DNA of 64,000 nucleotides from Mercurialis annua. Taxonomy: Eukaryota > Streptophyta > Magnoliopsida > Malpighiales > Euphorbiaceae. Below, in pieces: positions 37,401 through 48,331 of the stretch. The DNA lies in the NCBI RefSeq assembly GCF_937616625.2, contig NC_065574.1, forward strand, positions 53,534,052-53,598,051. Reading direction: 5' to 3'. The notes under the pieces were generated by a model. The model searched no databases, had not been told where the DNA came from, and saw nothing but the letters and a program-made list of their open reading frames with translations. A program made the position numbers and the translations under genes. Position 1 is the stretch's first letter. Each line of letters begins with the position of its first letter.

Positions 37401-38143
37401 CATGGCAACAGCCGTCTGATGGAAAAGTACTTTCAAGTCCGGTTTAGAGAGTATTCTTTTCATCGAAAAATCCTCATTCCCTTTCGTGTGAAATCATAAT
37501 GATGATTAGTCTATATAAAACAACCAATTTAGCAAACAAAGTTGAAAATTACATTAAAAAAAACCAGTCAGTCAGCCAAAATGCTCAAGTCTATGCATAA
37601 CACTGGAAATTCCCATTCTATTTCATTCAAATATTACCACCCAATTAGGCATTGCAACTCACAATTCCATCAAAATAACAAATTCTCCTTCCACATTATC
37701 ACCAAAACACATATAAACAACCCCATTTACAAAACTACACTAATAGTAAAAAACAATCACAAGAAAAACTCCACTCGAGCTCAAATATCATTTCTCTAAC
37801 CAATGAGAAATAGCTCAAATAGTACAGCATTTTGCCAAGGTCGTGGGTTCAATACCGCCCACAAGCGCCATCTTTCTCCAATTATAAAAAAAAAACATCA
37901 TTTCTATAACTTAAAACTCTCCTAATTAAAACCCAAATGTCAACAATTTACCAAACACAATTCAAAATTCCACAGAATCAGCAGAACAAACACATACCAA
38001 AACAAAAAAACAAAGACATTGGCAAGAAAACAAACCTGATAAAATGCAAGAAAAGCAATAATGCAATGAACAAAAGCCAGACCCACATTAACACCAACAA
38101 CCTCCTTCGGAAAACAACAATACCCATCTCTTATTTCCAACAT
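31456..38143 (-). CDS. TOM1/TOM3/THH1-like multi-pass membrane protein (12 exons)
   Basis: I joined 12 exons with GT/AG borders in one frame: 38143-38036, 36955-36905, 36080-36047, 35149-35063, 34983-34932, 33943-33766, 33639-33544, 33280-33220, 32565-32501, 32036-31962, 31871-31796, 31679-31456 (1107 bases, 368 aa). Signposts in order: RIHSRNSQLGWTRQK, CKRWLCWSHSCGFIFM, a cytosolic loop with an acidic DDEECEEEE run, MMAFAVLMWIG, LLLGGALACYG, RRVRSERASSEMWK, VLYYCQNLD and PSAFVLWIMRELPP. Hydrophobic segments suggest about seven transmembrane helices. The layout and motifs match the plant TOM1/TOM3/THH1 (DUF1084) family, whose best-known members are endomembrane or tonoplast proteins used by tobamovirus replicase; relatives have also been listed as candidate G-protein-coupled receptors. 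The normal role is unclear. The last exon may instead end at CAG|GTTTGT (~31512) with a further short exon downstream. Exon 3 is only 34 bases. No disabling change was seen. Confidence 0.8.
32198..32431. mobile_element. MITE in an intron of the TOM1-like gene
   Basis: The ends AGCAAAGGGTCAT and ATGACTCTTTGCT are inverted, with inner pairs AGAGTCGATTAGCTCATAC / TGTGAGTTAATTGACTCT and TCTATTTTTAGATCAATTAA / TTAATTGATTAAAATGG-like blocks. It sits between exons 9 and 10. Related to the elements at 4553 and 59150. Confidence 0.7.
37801..37898 (+). mobile_element. tRNA-derived SINE in intron 1 of the TOM1-like gene
   Basis: A-box-like AATAGCTCAAATAGTACAGC, B-box-like GGGTTCAATACC and an A tail (AAAAAAAAAAC). 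The flanking direct repeat is ATCATTTCTCTAAC (37787-37800) and ATCATTTCTATAAC (37899-37912), 13 of 14 matching. It lies in the ~1.1-kb intron 1, on the strand opposite to the host gene. Confidence 0.75.
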
Positions 38144-38910
38144 TTTTTCTACTCACTACACAGACACCCCTGTATTTTTTATTTTATTTTTGTTCTTCTG
38201 AAAACTGAAGAAAAAAGAACCAAAATGAAAAAAAGAATGGGTTTTATTAAGTGGGTAATTGGTCCTTTAACAGTGTACGGACTAAAAACACAATCTTTTT
38301 TTGAAGGTATCTTTCATGGAAGATCTGTTTGTTGCTGATTTTTAGCTTTTCACATCTCAGGATTCTAATTTTTTTTCAATTTTATGACTTCATATTCGGG
38401 GTGTGTGGTGAAAATGGTAATGAAATTAAATTTGAGGAGGGAAATGGTAACTTTTCCATTGTGGAAAATGGAAAAGATACGGATCGATCGTCTGATAGTT
38501 AAGTCCACATAAATAGAAAATAGAGAATTTATTTCACGCCTTACTAAATTTAATTATAATTAATTTTATTTAGTAAAATTTAAATAAATTTGATTAATAA
38601 TTAAGTAGTTTTATTACTTTATTATTTATTTTATTTATTTTATTTAAATGAAAGATTGCGGTGGCTATCATCACAAACATCAACATTAAAATAAGGTCTA
38701 AGGAAGATTCCATGTGATACCTTTTTGACCTTTCTTTTCTAGATCATTTTAGTCTTCCTTTTTAAAAATTTATTGAGGCAAAAGTACATATACATCTTTA
38801 AACTTTTAATAAAAAATATCTACTATGTTTTAACTCTAATTTTGTGCAATTTAATCTGTAAATTTATAAAATCTGTGCAAACCAACTATTTTTGTGACCA
38901 AAAAGCAAGC
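38144..38910. other. Upstream region of the TOM1-like gene
   Basis: Expected to hold the promoter and 5' UTR of the minus-strand gene (just above 38143). No single TATA box stands out. The distal part (38500-38900) is AT-rich, without genes. Confidence 0.4.
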
Positions 38911-41010
38911 TCAAATAGTATAAGCATTCAATAGAAAATTAGCAGTTTTGACCTGTTGATCACCAAGCAGCTGTCTAAACAAAGAAAGGGGCATCAAATT
39001 TATGCTAGCACCCAAATCACAAAGACAATTAGCAGTTTCTAAATCACCAATAGTACAGGGAACAGAAAAACTCCCTGGGTCTTCGAGCTTTGTAGGCAAC
39101 TTGCTCAAACTGATTGAACTGCAATTCTCTGTAAATGGAACCGTACTCTCGTCCCAGCTCCGCTTTTTCATCAGAATGTCTTTCAAGAATTTGGCATAAT
39201 GCGGCATCCCTCTGAGTGCATCCGCCAGGCTGATATTGATTTGCAGCTTCTTGAAAGTTTCTAAGAACTTGTGAAACTTCCAAGTGTCTTGTGGCTTCTT
39301 CAGTCTGTGTGGAAACGGAACCTTAGGAACATATGGTGGAGGTGGAGTATATGGTTTTGAAACTTGTGATTCAGTAGCACCACCCTCACACTGCTCCTTC
39401 TCTGCCTCTACTACAACCTTCTCTACATGAGATTCAGGCAACACTTTTGAACTTCTCAGTGTTATCGCCTTGACTTGCTCTCTCGGATTTGCCTCAGTAG
39501 TGGATGGTAAACCCCCTTGATTTCGAGTCTGAAGTGCTTGGGCCATCTGCTGATTCTGCAACTCAAGATTGTGGATAGTGGCAGCATGATTCCTCAATGT
39601 TTGCTGCGTCTCTGCTTCATTCTTCAACATTAACTCCATCATCTTGTCCACCTTACTATAAAGAGACTCTCCTTGCTCTCTTTGCTGAACACCAGGTGGA
39701 TGCTGAGGCCTATTGTTCTGATGTTGGAAGTTTCCATGATTCTGGACGTTGCCCTGATTCTGTTGTGGCCCTTGTACTCCTTGAAAATTTGGACCTGCCT
39801 GATTGTTGGCATTACCCCCAGTATCCTTCCATGAGAAATTCGGGTGATTCCTCCATCCTGGATTGTAAGTAGCAGCATATGGATCATTGCCCTGTCTTTG
39901 TCCTCCCACAAAATTGACCTGCTCATTGAAAGCATGTCCCATCACATAGCAGTCATTTGCCACGTGGGTAGGATCTCCACATACTTCACAGCTACTCTGA
40001 ACTGCAGCAACACTTCCCATAGTCATTCCTGCAGCTTGCCTCATAAGAATATCAACCTGAGCTTGCAGTGAGGCATTCTTCGCTTTCAGACTCTCCACAG
40101 CTGGATCAACACTGACTGCCATTACTCCTCTTTGCGCAGGTACTTTTGCCCTCTCGTTTGGCCAAGTACATCCATTTATGGCCATCTCATCTAATAGGGC
40201 AAATGCCTCATCGGTCGTCTTCCTCATTAGTGACCCTCCTGCAGCTACATCTATAGCGCTTCTCCCCAACTCAGTTGACCCATTGTAGAAATTCTGGATC
40301 AGATTCTCTCTAGTGATGTGATGATGAGGAACTTTCCTCTGCATCTCCTTGTATCGCTCCCACGCTTCATGTATCGATTCTCCATCGTGTTGCTGATAGA
40401 GCATAATATCCCTAGTCAGCTTTGCAGTCTTTGCCATGGAGAAGTACTTGCTCATGAAGGCTTTTGCCAAATCTGACCAATTGTTAATCCCCGCTCTAGG
40501 CAATGCATGGATCCACTGCTTCGCTCTATCCCTCAGAGAAAATGGGAATAAGCGCAGCCAAACTTCATCGTCTGTCATGTTGCTGAGCTTGAATGTACTA
40601 CACACCTCCAAAAAATCGGCGATGTGTTGATTCGGATCTTCATTAGGTAGCCCATAAAATTGACAGCGCGCTTCTATCAGCTGAATGACACTTGTCTTGA
40701 TCTCATAGTGGTTTGCTAGTACAGGATGTGCAAAATAACCATGAGTAGTGTTGCCCACAGTTGGCTGAAAGAACTCCATCAATGTTCGTACTCTCTGTCC
40801 GCCATTATTCTCTCCCTGCACATCCTGCAGATTTTGCTGATTTTGTGGGGGAACTCTATTATCCACCACAGGATTGAAACCAGGTGGGATACCATCTTCG
40901 TCTGCCATATTCTGATTCCTTTGAGCTGATTTTCGGACACTTCGCTCAAAGGTAGTGAGATCTTGTTGAAAAGGTTCTAGCGGTAGTCCTTTACGTCGTG
41001 TATTATGCAT
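38911..41010 (-). CDS. Retrotransposon gag polyprotein, truncated in protease
   Basis: 699 aa. Residues ~95-280 form the retrotransposon gag capsid domain (LRLFPFSLRDRAKQWIHAL, WSDLAKAFMSKYF, ESIHEAWERYKEM, LIQNFYNGS). A CCHC zinc knuckle follows (CEVCGDPTHVANDC, C-x2-C-x4-H-x4-C), then a Gln/Asn-rich stretch and a coiled coil. Near the C-terminus there is a Pro-rich spacer (YTPPPPYVPKVPFP) and the beginning of a pepsin-like protease, with CDLGASINLMPLSLF, where DLGAS stands for the usual D-S/T-G. The frame is open over 2.1 kb without a stop, so the insertion is not very old. The last ~10 residues come from foreign DNA past the truncation point. The protein would pack element RNA in the cytoplasm, but the copy cannot replicate alone. 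Confidence 0.9.
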   Translation of the reverse strand: MHNTRRKGLPLEPFQQDLTTFERSVRKSAQRNQNMADEDGIPPGFNPVVDNRVPPQNQQNLQDVQGENNGGQRVRTLMEFFQPTVGNTTHGYFAHPVLANHYEIKTSVIQLIEARCQFYGLPNEDPNQHIADFLEVCSTFKLSNMTDDEVWLRLFPFSLRDRAKQWIHALPRAGINNWSDLAKAFMSKYFSMAKTAKLTRDIMLYQQHDGESIHEAWERYKEMQRKVPHHHITRENLIQNFYNGSTELGRSAIDVAAGGSLMRKTTDEAFALLDEMAINGCTWPNERAKVPAQRGVMAVSVDPAVESLKAKNASLQAQVDILMRQAAGMTMGSVAAVQSSCEVCGDPTHVANDCYVMGHAFNEQVNFVGGQRQGNDPYAATYNPGWRNHPNFSWKDTGGNANNQAGPNFQGVQGPQQNQGNVQNHGNFQHQNNRPQHPPGVQQREQGESLYSKVDKMMELMLKNEAETQQTLRNHAATIHNLELQNQQMAQALQTRNQGGLPSTTEANPREQVKAITLRSSKVLPESHVEKVVVEAEKEQCEGGATESQVSKPYTPPPPYVPKVPFPHRLKKPQDTWKFHKFLETFKKLQINISLADALRGMPHYAKFLKDILMKKRSWDESTVPFTENCSSISLSKLPTKLEDPGSFSVPCTIGDLETANCLCDLGASINLMPLSLFRQLLGDQQVKTANFLLNAYTI

Positions 41011-41126
41011 ACACTATGAGAAGGGTACCTGAAACAACACAAACAACAAAATACCACGCGTAAAACAAGAAAAATAAAAACTAAAACAAGCCAAGCTATC
41101 CTAACTTAGATGTTAAAGATATGCTT

Positions 41127-41144
41127 TCCCCGGCAACGGCGCCA
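41127..41144 (-). other. Primer-binding site complementary to tRNA-Asp 3' end
   Basis: The minus strand reads TGGCGCCGTTGCCGGGGA, 18 bases complementary to the 3' end (with CCA) of plant tRNA-Asp, starting 6 bases after the LTR end. This is the classic Athila-type primer site. Confidence 0.9.
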
Positions 41145-41150
41145 AAAACT

Positions 41151-43738
41151 TGTTGGTAAAAATACGCAAGCGTACGTATGCCAACTTGTAATACAGACTG
41201 TGAAGTCCGGATATCGTACCCACAGAGAAAGCTTCTAAATACAACCAGCTAGGAGACTCGATTTGGATAGTTGAAAAGATATTTTTGTTTTGTTGTGTAA
41301 ATTAAAGACAAAATTAAACTAGTGTAAATTAATAAACTAAAGCTGAAATTAAATTGATGTTAAACAATAATAGGTAAAGCAGGGATTATTTACTTTCATT
41401 ATGCTGTTCAATCAGATTGGAATATGGATTTGGTTGTTTTACTAAGGTTCAGGCTAATCGTAAGCACCTAAAATTCTCTCTCGAGCAATTGCAGGCAAAA
41501 ACAGTCAATTAAACAATCAATAGGCAACTACTCACTCTCGTGTTATAATTAACCTAAATAATTAATTGATTGATGTTTGTGAAGCAAACCCTAAGAACAC
41601 GTATTTGTCAATTCACTCTCGTGCAATTAACTCCTACGTTCTTAATTATATTGGTCTATTTCAGTTTTACTCTCTCAAGCTAAAACCAGAACACATGACA
41701 ATGAATAAATTAGCTAAATAAATTCAAGCATTAAGAACAATAATTAAAACATAGTAATAACAACAACCCATAAATCCAATTTATTTAAACAGGCATAAAT
41801 CCCATTAATAATCCCCACGATGGGTTTAGTTACTCATGATCAAAGATAAACCAACAACATAATATATGGAATTCATAATTGATAAGATAAACAATGAAAA
41901 AGATCTCTCTGAATTATCGTACCTTATTTGCATAAAAATCCCAATATAATATCGAAGAATAAAATCCAGCTCAAAAAGTAATCAAATCGAAGAACGATGA
42001 ACTAATACTGAAAATAAAACTAATCTAGTGTTTTTAGTCTAATAGAATGGTAAACGAACTAAGCGAACCCCAATTTGGTTGTAAACACCACTATATATAC
42101 CCGTTGTCAGCCTTAGATTCGTATTTTGGTGAAGTCCCGAAGTCGCCCCTTCATAATTTTAGAATCGGAATGAAAGATCGGGGTCAAAACGTAATTTTGG
42201 ACAACTCAGCAGATAGGCACGATGGAAGGCGCGTTGATTCCATCGTGCCTTGCAATTTCAGCACACTTTTTCCTAAGGCACGATGCGAGGCACGATGCTA
42301 CCATCGTGCCTTCCATCTCGCCTCTCCTTCAATGCATGTATAAGACTGGAGGCACGATGCGAGGCACGTTGGTTCCATCGTGCCTTCCATCTTCCCTCAG
42401 CCAAACTCTCAGAAACAGCTCCGACACTAACTCGAAACGCCTATCCAACTCCGATCTTGCTTAGACTTCACCGTATTGCTCCAATTAGGTCCTAAACTCC
42501 GTGAAATCTACGTGGTAGTACCTGAAACGCTCAACAAAGAAATGAGACCCAATATGCATAAAAATGATCACTAAACACACGTAAATAACTCGTAAAACAA
42601 CGGTAATATATGAGTAATTTTACTCCTATCAAACATCCTCACACTTAACCTTTGCTTGTCCTCAAGCAAGAAACGAATCATGCTATGGCCCAAATCAAAT
42701 AGAATGTCAATAATCAACAAGAAATTAGCATTTTTCAAACCCCTATAGTGATGAATCAATTAAATCGTGCTTTTAAAACCGACTACACAAAGAGAATATA
42801 AACCAAGCCAACTTACTTAAAATTACGACATGAATCAATGCCACCAAGAATACTCACACAAGTTCACTCATACTTGAACCTAATACGCATTATTAAATCA
42901 AAGCATGCGAACTCACCAAAAGCAACGGTAACAAACGGTTTAGTCCTATGAGCAAAAACAACAATGCTTGAATCGTAAAATCACATGGCAAAATAACTCA
43001 CAAGGTACACTCTAACACTCATGTGTTTAAGGGTTCAAAAATTAGCACTCAAAATTGAAACATTCTAATCCTACCATAAGCTTGCCTGCAATCCATCATT
43101 CCACTACTCAGTCGAGTCAATAACACAAATCAAAATGGACTTTATTCGGGTTGTAATGGGGTTTAGGATAGGGTATGGTACAAGGTAAAAGAAAGGGTAA
43201 ACATGACTTAACAAACCAACATAGATCAAAGGAAACCAGAAAATTAATCACATCAGCTCTCTAAATATACAATCTCTCATTCTCTTCTTTTATTTCCTCG
43301 AATTCTCAATTTTTTTTTTTTCAATTCATTTTTTTATTCTTTTAAGCTCAAAATTCTGATTTTTTTTTTTTTTCTTATACATTTTTTCTTTTTCTAAGCT
43401 TTTTCTTTCTGTACTTTTCCTGAATTCGAAGAGGCACTAATAATCACAAAAATCAAGAGATCGTCAAACAAATAATCACGAGCTAGGATGTTACTACATC
43501 CTCACACTAGTTTCCTGCAATGTCCGTCAATTTGCCAAATCAATCAAGGTAGAAAGTGGAAAGATGAGAAAAGATAAAATGTGTGTAAAGTGTGTAGATA
43601 AACAAAAATAAAGCTAAGGCTCAACTTGGGTAAACTAAAGGTAAAAAGGTAGGCTGTTTAAGTGGTCTAAAGAAAAGGTGAATCCTAAATGCCATTTATC
43701 ATCTTCGTTGTTTTAATGAAAGCGTATTTTTACCAACA
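41151..43738 (-). repeat. 5' LTR of the Athila-like element, ~2588 bp
   Basis: On the minus strand it runs from TGTTGGTAAAAATACGC to GCGTATTTTTACCAACA: TG...CA ends inside a perfect 17-bp inverted repeat. The inner edge is fixed by the primer site. The outer edge is inferred from the inverted match and from a LINE frame that starts right after it, since the partner LTR is absent. It contains no gene; a T-rich tract lies at 43310-43400 and a set of hairpins at 42215-42400 (next entry). Confidence 0.7.
42215..42400. repeat. Three hairpin-forming GGCACGATG units inside the LTR
   Basis: Three tandem modules (42217-42254, ~42278-42324, ~42351-42394) each pair GGCACGATG or AGGCACG on the left with CATCGTGCCTT on the right over a short loop. 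The unit spacing is about 65-70 bases. This G/C-rich block is unlike the rest of the LTR. Confidence 0.75.
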
Positions 43739-43740
43739 AG

Positions 43741-44256
43741 TCTAATGCTTCGTTGGTTTCAAGAGGTATTTTAAACGCTGACCTCATTGGTTGCTTGGTT
43801 TGTAATATTAATGAATCCAGCATTCATATCGTTCTTCACTGCTCATTTGCCTGGAATTTTTGGTGCTGTTTATTGGGTAAATGTGGGGTTCTTTGGATTA
43901 CTCCTTCTTCAAATGATCTCTTTTATAACTTCTGGATGTCGTTTTCGAATGCTTCATATAGAGAGTTGTGGAGGTTGATTTGGTTTTTTGGTATTTGGGA
44001 GCTTTGGAAAGCTAGGAACAACAGACTTTTCAACAATGTTTCTACCTCGTATGATGATTTGGCTTTTTCAAGTGTTTGCAAGGCGGTCCGTTATTATGTT
44101 TCCTTTCATCCTCAATTTCCATTTAGTGGAAATGATGTCTTTCGTTGTTTGGATTGTTTTTGTAGAACTTTTGATTGATCCGTTTTTGGATCTTTTGCCT
44201 CTCATTTCTTGTGAGAGTGCTTTATAAAATCATCATTTTATCAAAAAAAAAAATCT
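43741..44256 (+). pseudogene. LINE 3'-end remnant (reverse-transcriptase zinc-binding region)
   Basis: An open frame of ~145 codons has the zf-RVT pattern found at the C-terminus of plant LINE ORF2 proteins: C-L-V-C-N...E-S-S-I-H-I-V-L-H-C-S-F-A-W-N-F-W. It is followed by W-rich text (LIWFFGIWELWKARNNRLF). The frame ends at 44178 and an A-rich tail follows (TCAAAAAAAAAAAT, 44239-44252), as at the end of a retroposed copy. Everything upstream, including the reverse transcriptase, is missing because the LTR element abuts it directly at 43738. Confidence 0.8.
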
Positions 44257-44511
44257 CGAATTGTTAGATATGTCATAATTTTACAGCTTAGTCTTTTTGG
44301 TCTATTATTTTTTCGACTTTTATCAAATATAGTTACAACTCATCTGATTTTGACATAGCACAATATTATTCGTCCATGTGAATAAAATTTATGCAACTTG
44401 GTATAAATAACATCAACTATGAATTAGGAATAAATATATCTGATAACACTTGAAAATATGATAAATCAAACTGACAATATATAATCATGATATATTTGAT
44501 AAATAAATATA

Positions 44512-44914
44512 GACGTAAATGCACCAAAAATCACAAACTTTCTCGATTTTTAGTATTTAATATAATTTTTTAATTTTGTCATATTTAACATAAACATTAC
44601 AATTTTTTTGCAATCAAGACCACGTGCATTACAATTTATTATGAATATCTCATTGAAACTGTCAATAATTAATATACTAGATTTGAATAATTAATTATTG
44701 ACTAAACTGTCATTAATTATTGACAGAAATGACATTTTACATCCAAAACAGCGTCATTTCAATTTAAAACGGTGCCGTTTTATATCCAAGACAGTGTCCG
44801 TGTCTTTAATTGTAAAATTTTAAAAGTTCAAATATTTTTTTATCAAAATTAAAAAATTATATTAAATATCAAAAACACGCTAAAGTTGATATTTTTTAGT
44901 GTATTTAAGCCTAA
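44512..44914. mobile_element. ~400-bp MITE present in unit 1 but absent from unit 2
   Basis: Unit 2 reads TTTGATAAATATAATATATTCG where unit 1 has this block inserted. The ends TAAATGCACCAAAAA and TTTTTAGTGTATTTA are inverted with two mismatches. The empty site in unit 2 shows it is a real insertion after the duplication (or an excision from unit 2). Confidence 0.7.
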
Positions 44915-46830
44915 AATATATCTGTGAGTAGATAATTTATTTTACCAATTTTTATCTTTTCTTTTACGTCGGTGACTAAACTTATTAGTGAGAATAGGGC
45001 CACTATTACTTGCATTTCCTGCACTAATGCCAAGTTGTCCATATAGGCTGTTAACACATTACTAATTAATTACATTACCAAATTCATATATGCGTATATA
45101 GAAAATTGAAACCTACATACCTAAAATAGAAAAACTGCATAATAGTTTTTTTTTTAATAATTAAAAAAAGGAGTGTTTGTGGAAAAAATCGAATTCACGA
45201 ACGTTTCATTTGAATTATAACTCATTGGTAAAACTGCATAATAGTTTATTGAAAAAACAATATTTAACAAAAAAAAGTCTGAGTTACTATTTATTAAAAT
45301 ATATAACAATCAAAAATGTAATTCTCAAATTAAAATATCGCATCCTAGCTACTGCTTAATTTTTCCGCCTTCTAATAGTCGATAATTTAAGTGATAAGTA
45401 CAAGAATTAAAAAAACTTAATTTTTTTATAATATATTATTTTTTAAATTTCTGCAAATCTTTGAAGGAAAAAAGTCAGATTTTTTTAAGTATATGTTCAA
45501 GCTATTCAATGAAATCATAGTCATCTCATATACATTCAAGATATAAATGTCTTGGAACCGAATTCAAATAATCTTATAGATATATAAATCATTAACACTT
45601 AGTTTTTTTTAATGACTCATTAACGTAAAATTATACAATATAATCATTGCGTCATTGTCATTCGTGCAACAAATTAATTATGCGTTTATCATGTGGAATT
45701 TTTAATAATTAGAAAAATATTAAAAAAATTCTGTCGTAAATGCTTATTGGCTTGTTATAAATACTGACATATGACAACTATTTTATGAGATAAACATTCT
45801 TCGTTAACACTAAGTTTCCAGTAATGTTTTATTAATTATAGGATTTTAATTATATAGTAATATTAAGAGCATGCAACAGATAAGGCTTCCGCTTATTTAT
45901 AGCATATAAACAACTAAACAACACCTTATATAGCATATTCAGTAATTATTAAGTAAGCCTATCATCATTATAATTAACAAATGCATATGGTTGTTTTTAG
46001 CATTTTCATTATTATCTCACTTGTTAGCCTTGTAACCATTTTTGTTTCTATCTTAAATTTGTAATTTTTTTCAATTAATTTGTATATATGAAAAAATAAG
46101 ATTCTTTTATCACAGAGCGCATCGATTTTACAATTTTAATTTATAGAGTCAAGTCTTCTACGATCACGATCAATATTTTATAGAATCAAGACCCTACGAT
46201 CGCGATTACATTTTATAGAATTCAAGATTCTACGATCGCGATCGATCGATCGCTAAACTTATATTAACACCAATGATAATTTAATATAATTATATAAAGA
46301 AACAAATCTAATGTTGCAGATTAATTGTTCTTATGAGAAAAATAGGGTTTCATATAAAAAAAACTAGAAATTTTTAATATTTTGGTAGTGCAAGTGAGTT
46401 AAAGACAGTTAATGGATGAAAATATATCATCCTTCATGACACATTAAGACTACATTAGGAAAGAGGACAACCTAAGAATTCATGACTGTACAACACTTAC
46501 ATTTTTGTCGAATTTGCTTAATTTATTTTTTGATTCTAATTATAATTGAGTAGACACGTTTTGAATATAATTGTTCCCATTCGTAAAATTAACAGACCAA
46601 AGTGTCAAAATTATTCTTTTTTTTAGTGTCTAAATTATTCTTTTAAAAAGTATTATCTTCATGAAACTGTCAAAAATTATGAATATCTCATTGAAACTGT
46701 CAATAATTAATATACTAGATTTGAATATTAAAACATTTCTTAAGTTTATGGTGACAATGAGTTATAATTAATTTTGAAAGCATTAGAGTACTCCCAAACC
46801 CTAGGTTTAGTCATTCATGCAACACCTCTA

Positions 46831-46839
46831 CTATAAATA
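46831..46839 (+). promoter_or_regulatory. TATA box of the intact AGL62-like gene
   Basis: CTATAAATA about 90 bases before the ATG at 46929. The matching box TTATAAATA in unit 2 (50998-51006) is at the same relative place. The upstream blocks TTAGTCATTCATGCAACACC and CCCTAGG/CCTAGG are conserved between units and may be promoter elements. Confidence 0.65.
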
Positions 46840-46928
46840 CATCTCAATACCACCCCAAGAAACTCAACAAAAATTTTATAATCTCTCATTTCTTCTGCTA
46901 TTTTCAACTGATTACTAACGTTTTAGCA

Positions 46929-47660
46929 ATGGCAGGTGAGCCTAGTCAACCCAAGAAAACAAAAGGCAGGCAAAAGATAGAGATGAAGAGGATCGAGAAC
47001 GAAGACGACAGGCTCATCACTTTCTCAAAACGTAGGTCTGGAATCTACAAGAAAGCTAGCGAACTCGTCACTCTAACCGGGGCAGAAGTGGCGTTTCTCG
47101 TTTACTCTCCGGCCGGTAAGCCTTTCTCCTTTGCTCATCCATCTATGGAGGCCGTTGCTAATCGCTTTCTTGGCAAGGAACCGTCGGATGCAAACACAGC
47201 AACTCAATCTCTTATTGAAGCCCACAGGCTTATGCGTATCGACGAGCTGAACCAGCAGCATAACGAGCTGATTCGTCAGCTCGAGTTGGAGAAAGAGAAG
47301 GAGAAACATCTGAAAGTGAAGCACAGGGAGATCAAACCGGACGACGAGAAGAAGGCGTGGTGGGATACGCCTATCGAGGAGCTTAATGTTCAGGAGCTGC
47401 TTCAAATGGAGGCTGCTTGTATGGAAATCAAGACCAATTTGATCAATAAGCTTAAGGAGAGGACTAATAATGGAGCTTCTTCCTCTTCTGCTGCTGCTGT
47501 GGTTGGTGGTGGCGGTGCTGGTGCTGATCAGCCTCCGGCTGGTAATTATCAGTATCCGACGCCTATGTTCAATCCATTTGCGTCAGCTAATGATATTGAT
47601 CAAGACAATGCACCCAGCGTGTTTCCTCCGGGATTCGACTATGGAAACGGGCAAATCTAG
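46929..47660 (+). CDS. Type I (M-alpha) MADS-box transcription factor, AGL62-like
   Basis: 243 aa, no intron. The N-terminal extension MAGEPSQPKKTK is followed by [40 protein letters not shown] and VAFLVYSPAGKPFSFAHPS (MADS domain, residues ~13-72), then VANRFLG as in AGL62-type proteins. A coiled coil occupies residues ~95-135, and PIEELNVQELLQMEAACMEI (~150-169) resembles the conserved region that follows in this group. The tail is Ser/Ala- and Gly-rich (SSSSAAAVVGGGGAGA) then Pro-rich, ending PPGFDYGNGQI. Known AGL62-type factors act in the nucleus, dimerise with other type I partners and control endosperm cellularisation; whether this one does is inference. It is the intact partner of a broken tandem copy at 51098. 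Confidence 0.92.
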   Translation: MAGEPSQPKKTKGRQKIEMKRIENEDDRLITFSKRRSGIYKKASELVTLTGAEVAFLVYSPAGKPFSFAHPSMEAVANRFLGKEPSDANTATQSLIEAHRLMRIDELNQQHNELIRQLELEKEKEKHLKVKHREIKPDDEKKAWWDTPIEELNVQELLQMEAACMEIKTNLINKLKERTNNGASSSSAAAVVGGGGAGADQPPAGNYQYPTPMFNPFASANDIDQDNAPSVFPPGFDYGNGQI

Positions 47661-48331
47661 CTATCCAAAAATTATTATCTAGATCGCGTTTATATTAGAC
47701 TATTCTCACATGAGTTAACGTTCAGTAGCTCTTGTTCGAGGAGTTTATATGGACTCGGTTTAGATAAGAAATATCTTTTAATTATGTGTTTTTAGGGTTT
47801 GAAATATTATGAAAGAACTATTCGTGTTATTTGTATTGTGTGTCTAGTCCGGGTTCTTCATGAATCCTTTCTAAGAAGAATTTCATGTTATGAAATTATC
47901 GAGTTCCCTCGTATGAGAGTGGTTCACCATGAACCGGATCTAGGCGATAGTCTTAAATTTATGTTGTGTCTTAATTTATCTATGTTCCTTTGTTTTTTTG
48001 TTGTGTAATTTGTTTTGGCTTAAATCAATTTATAAGTTCTTCTAGTCTATAAGTTCTGATCCGATTTCCATCTCAAGTATGGTGGTGAAAAGATAAAAAT
48101 GATGATGATATTGGTTGTTTTTTACCACTGCAATTTTTTTTCTTCTATAAATGGTACCATAAATTAAATATCTTCGTTGTTATAATATCAATCAAATAAA
48201 TAAAATTCACGCGCTAACAGAATACTTGATTAATATAGTATTAAATTTGAATATGTACACCGACCTAATTAACAATTGATATTTATTTATTTATTTTGAC
48301 AGAAAAGATATATTTAAATTTGAATCTAAAA

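Larger units (their letters stand above)
38911..43738 (-). mobile_element. 3'-truncated Athila-like Ty3/gypsy retrotransposon
   Basis: In element order (right to left) it has a ~2.6-kb 5' LTR, a tRNA-Asp primer-binding site, a gag ORF running into the first residues of the protease, and then an abrupt end near 38935. Reverse transcriptase, RNase H, integrase and the 3' LTR are missing from the window. The tRNA-Asp primer, the gag sequence style and the LTR phrase CATCCTCACACTTAACC / TTGCTTGTCCTCAAGCAAG point to the Athila/Tat branch of Ty3/gypsy. Because one LTR is missing, no target duplication can be checked and the insertion cannot be dated. Confidence 0.85.

Noticed and set aside
39002..40929. 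Many frames overlapping gag
   Set aside because: Shadows of the long gag frame in other frames.
42047..42495. Overlapping plus-strand frames in the LTR
   Set aside because: They read through LTR hairpin modules on the strand opposite to the element; no gene-like features.
47073..47405. 110-codon antisense frame, repeated at 51244-51576
   Set aside because: Antisense of the MADS coding region. Its conservation in both copies only reflects their near identity.
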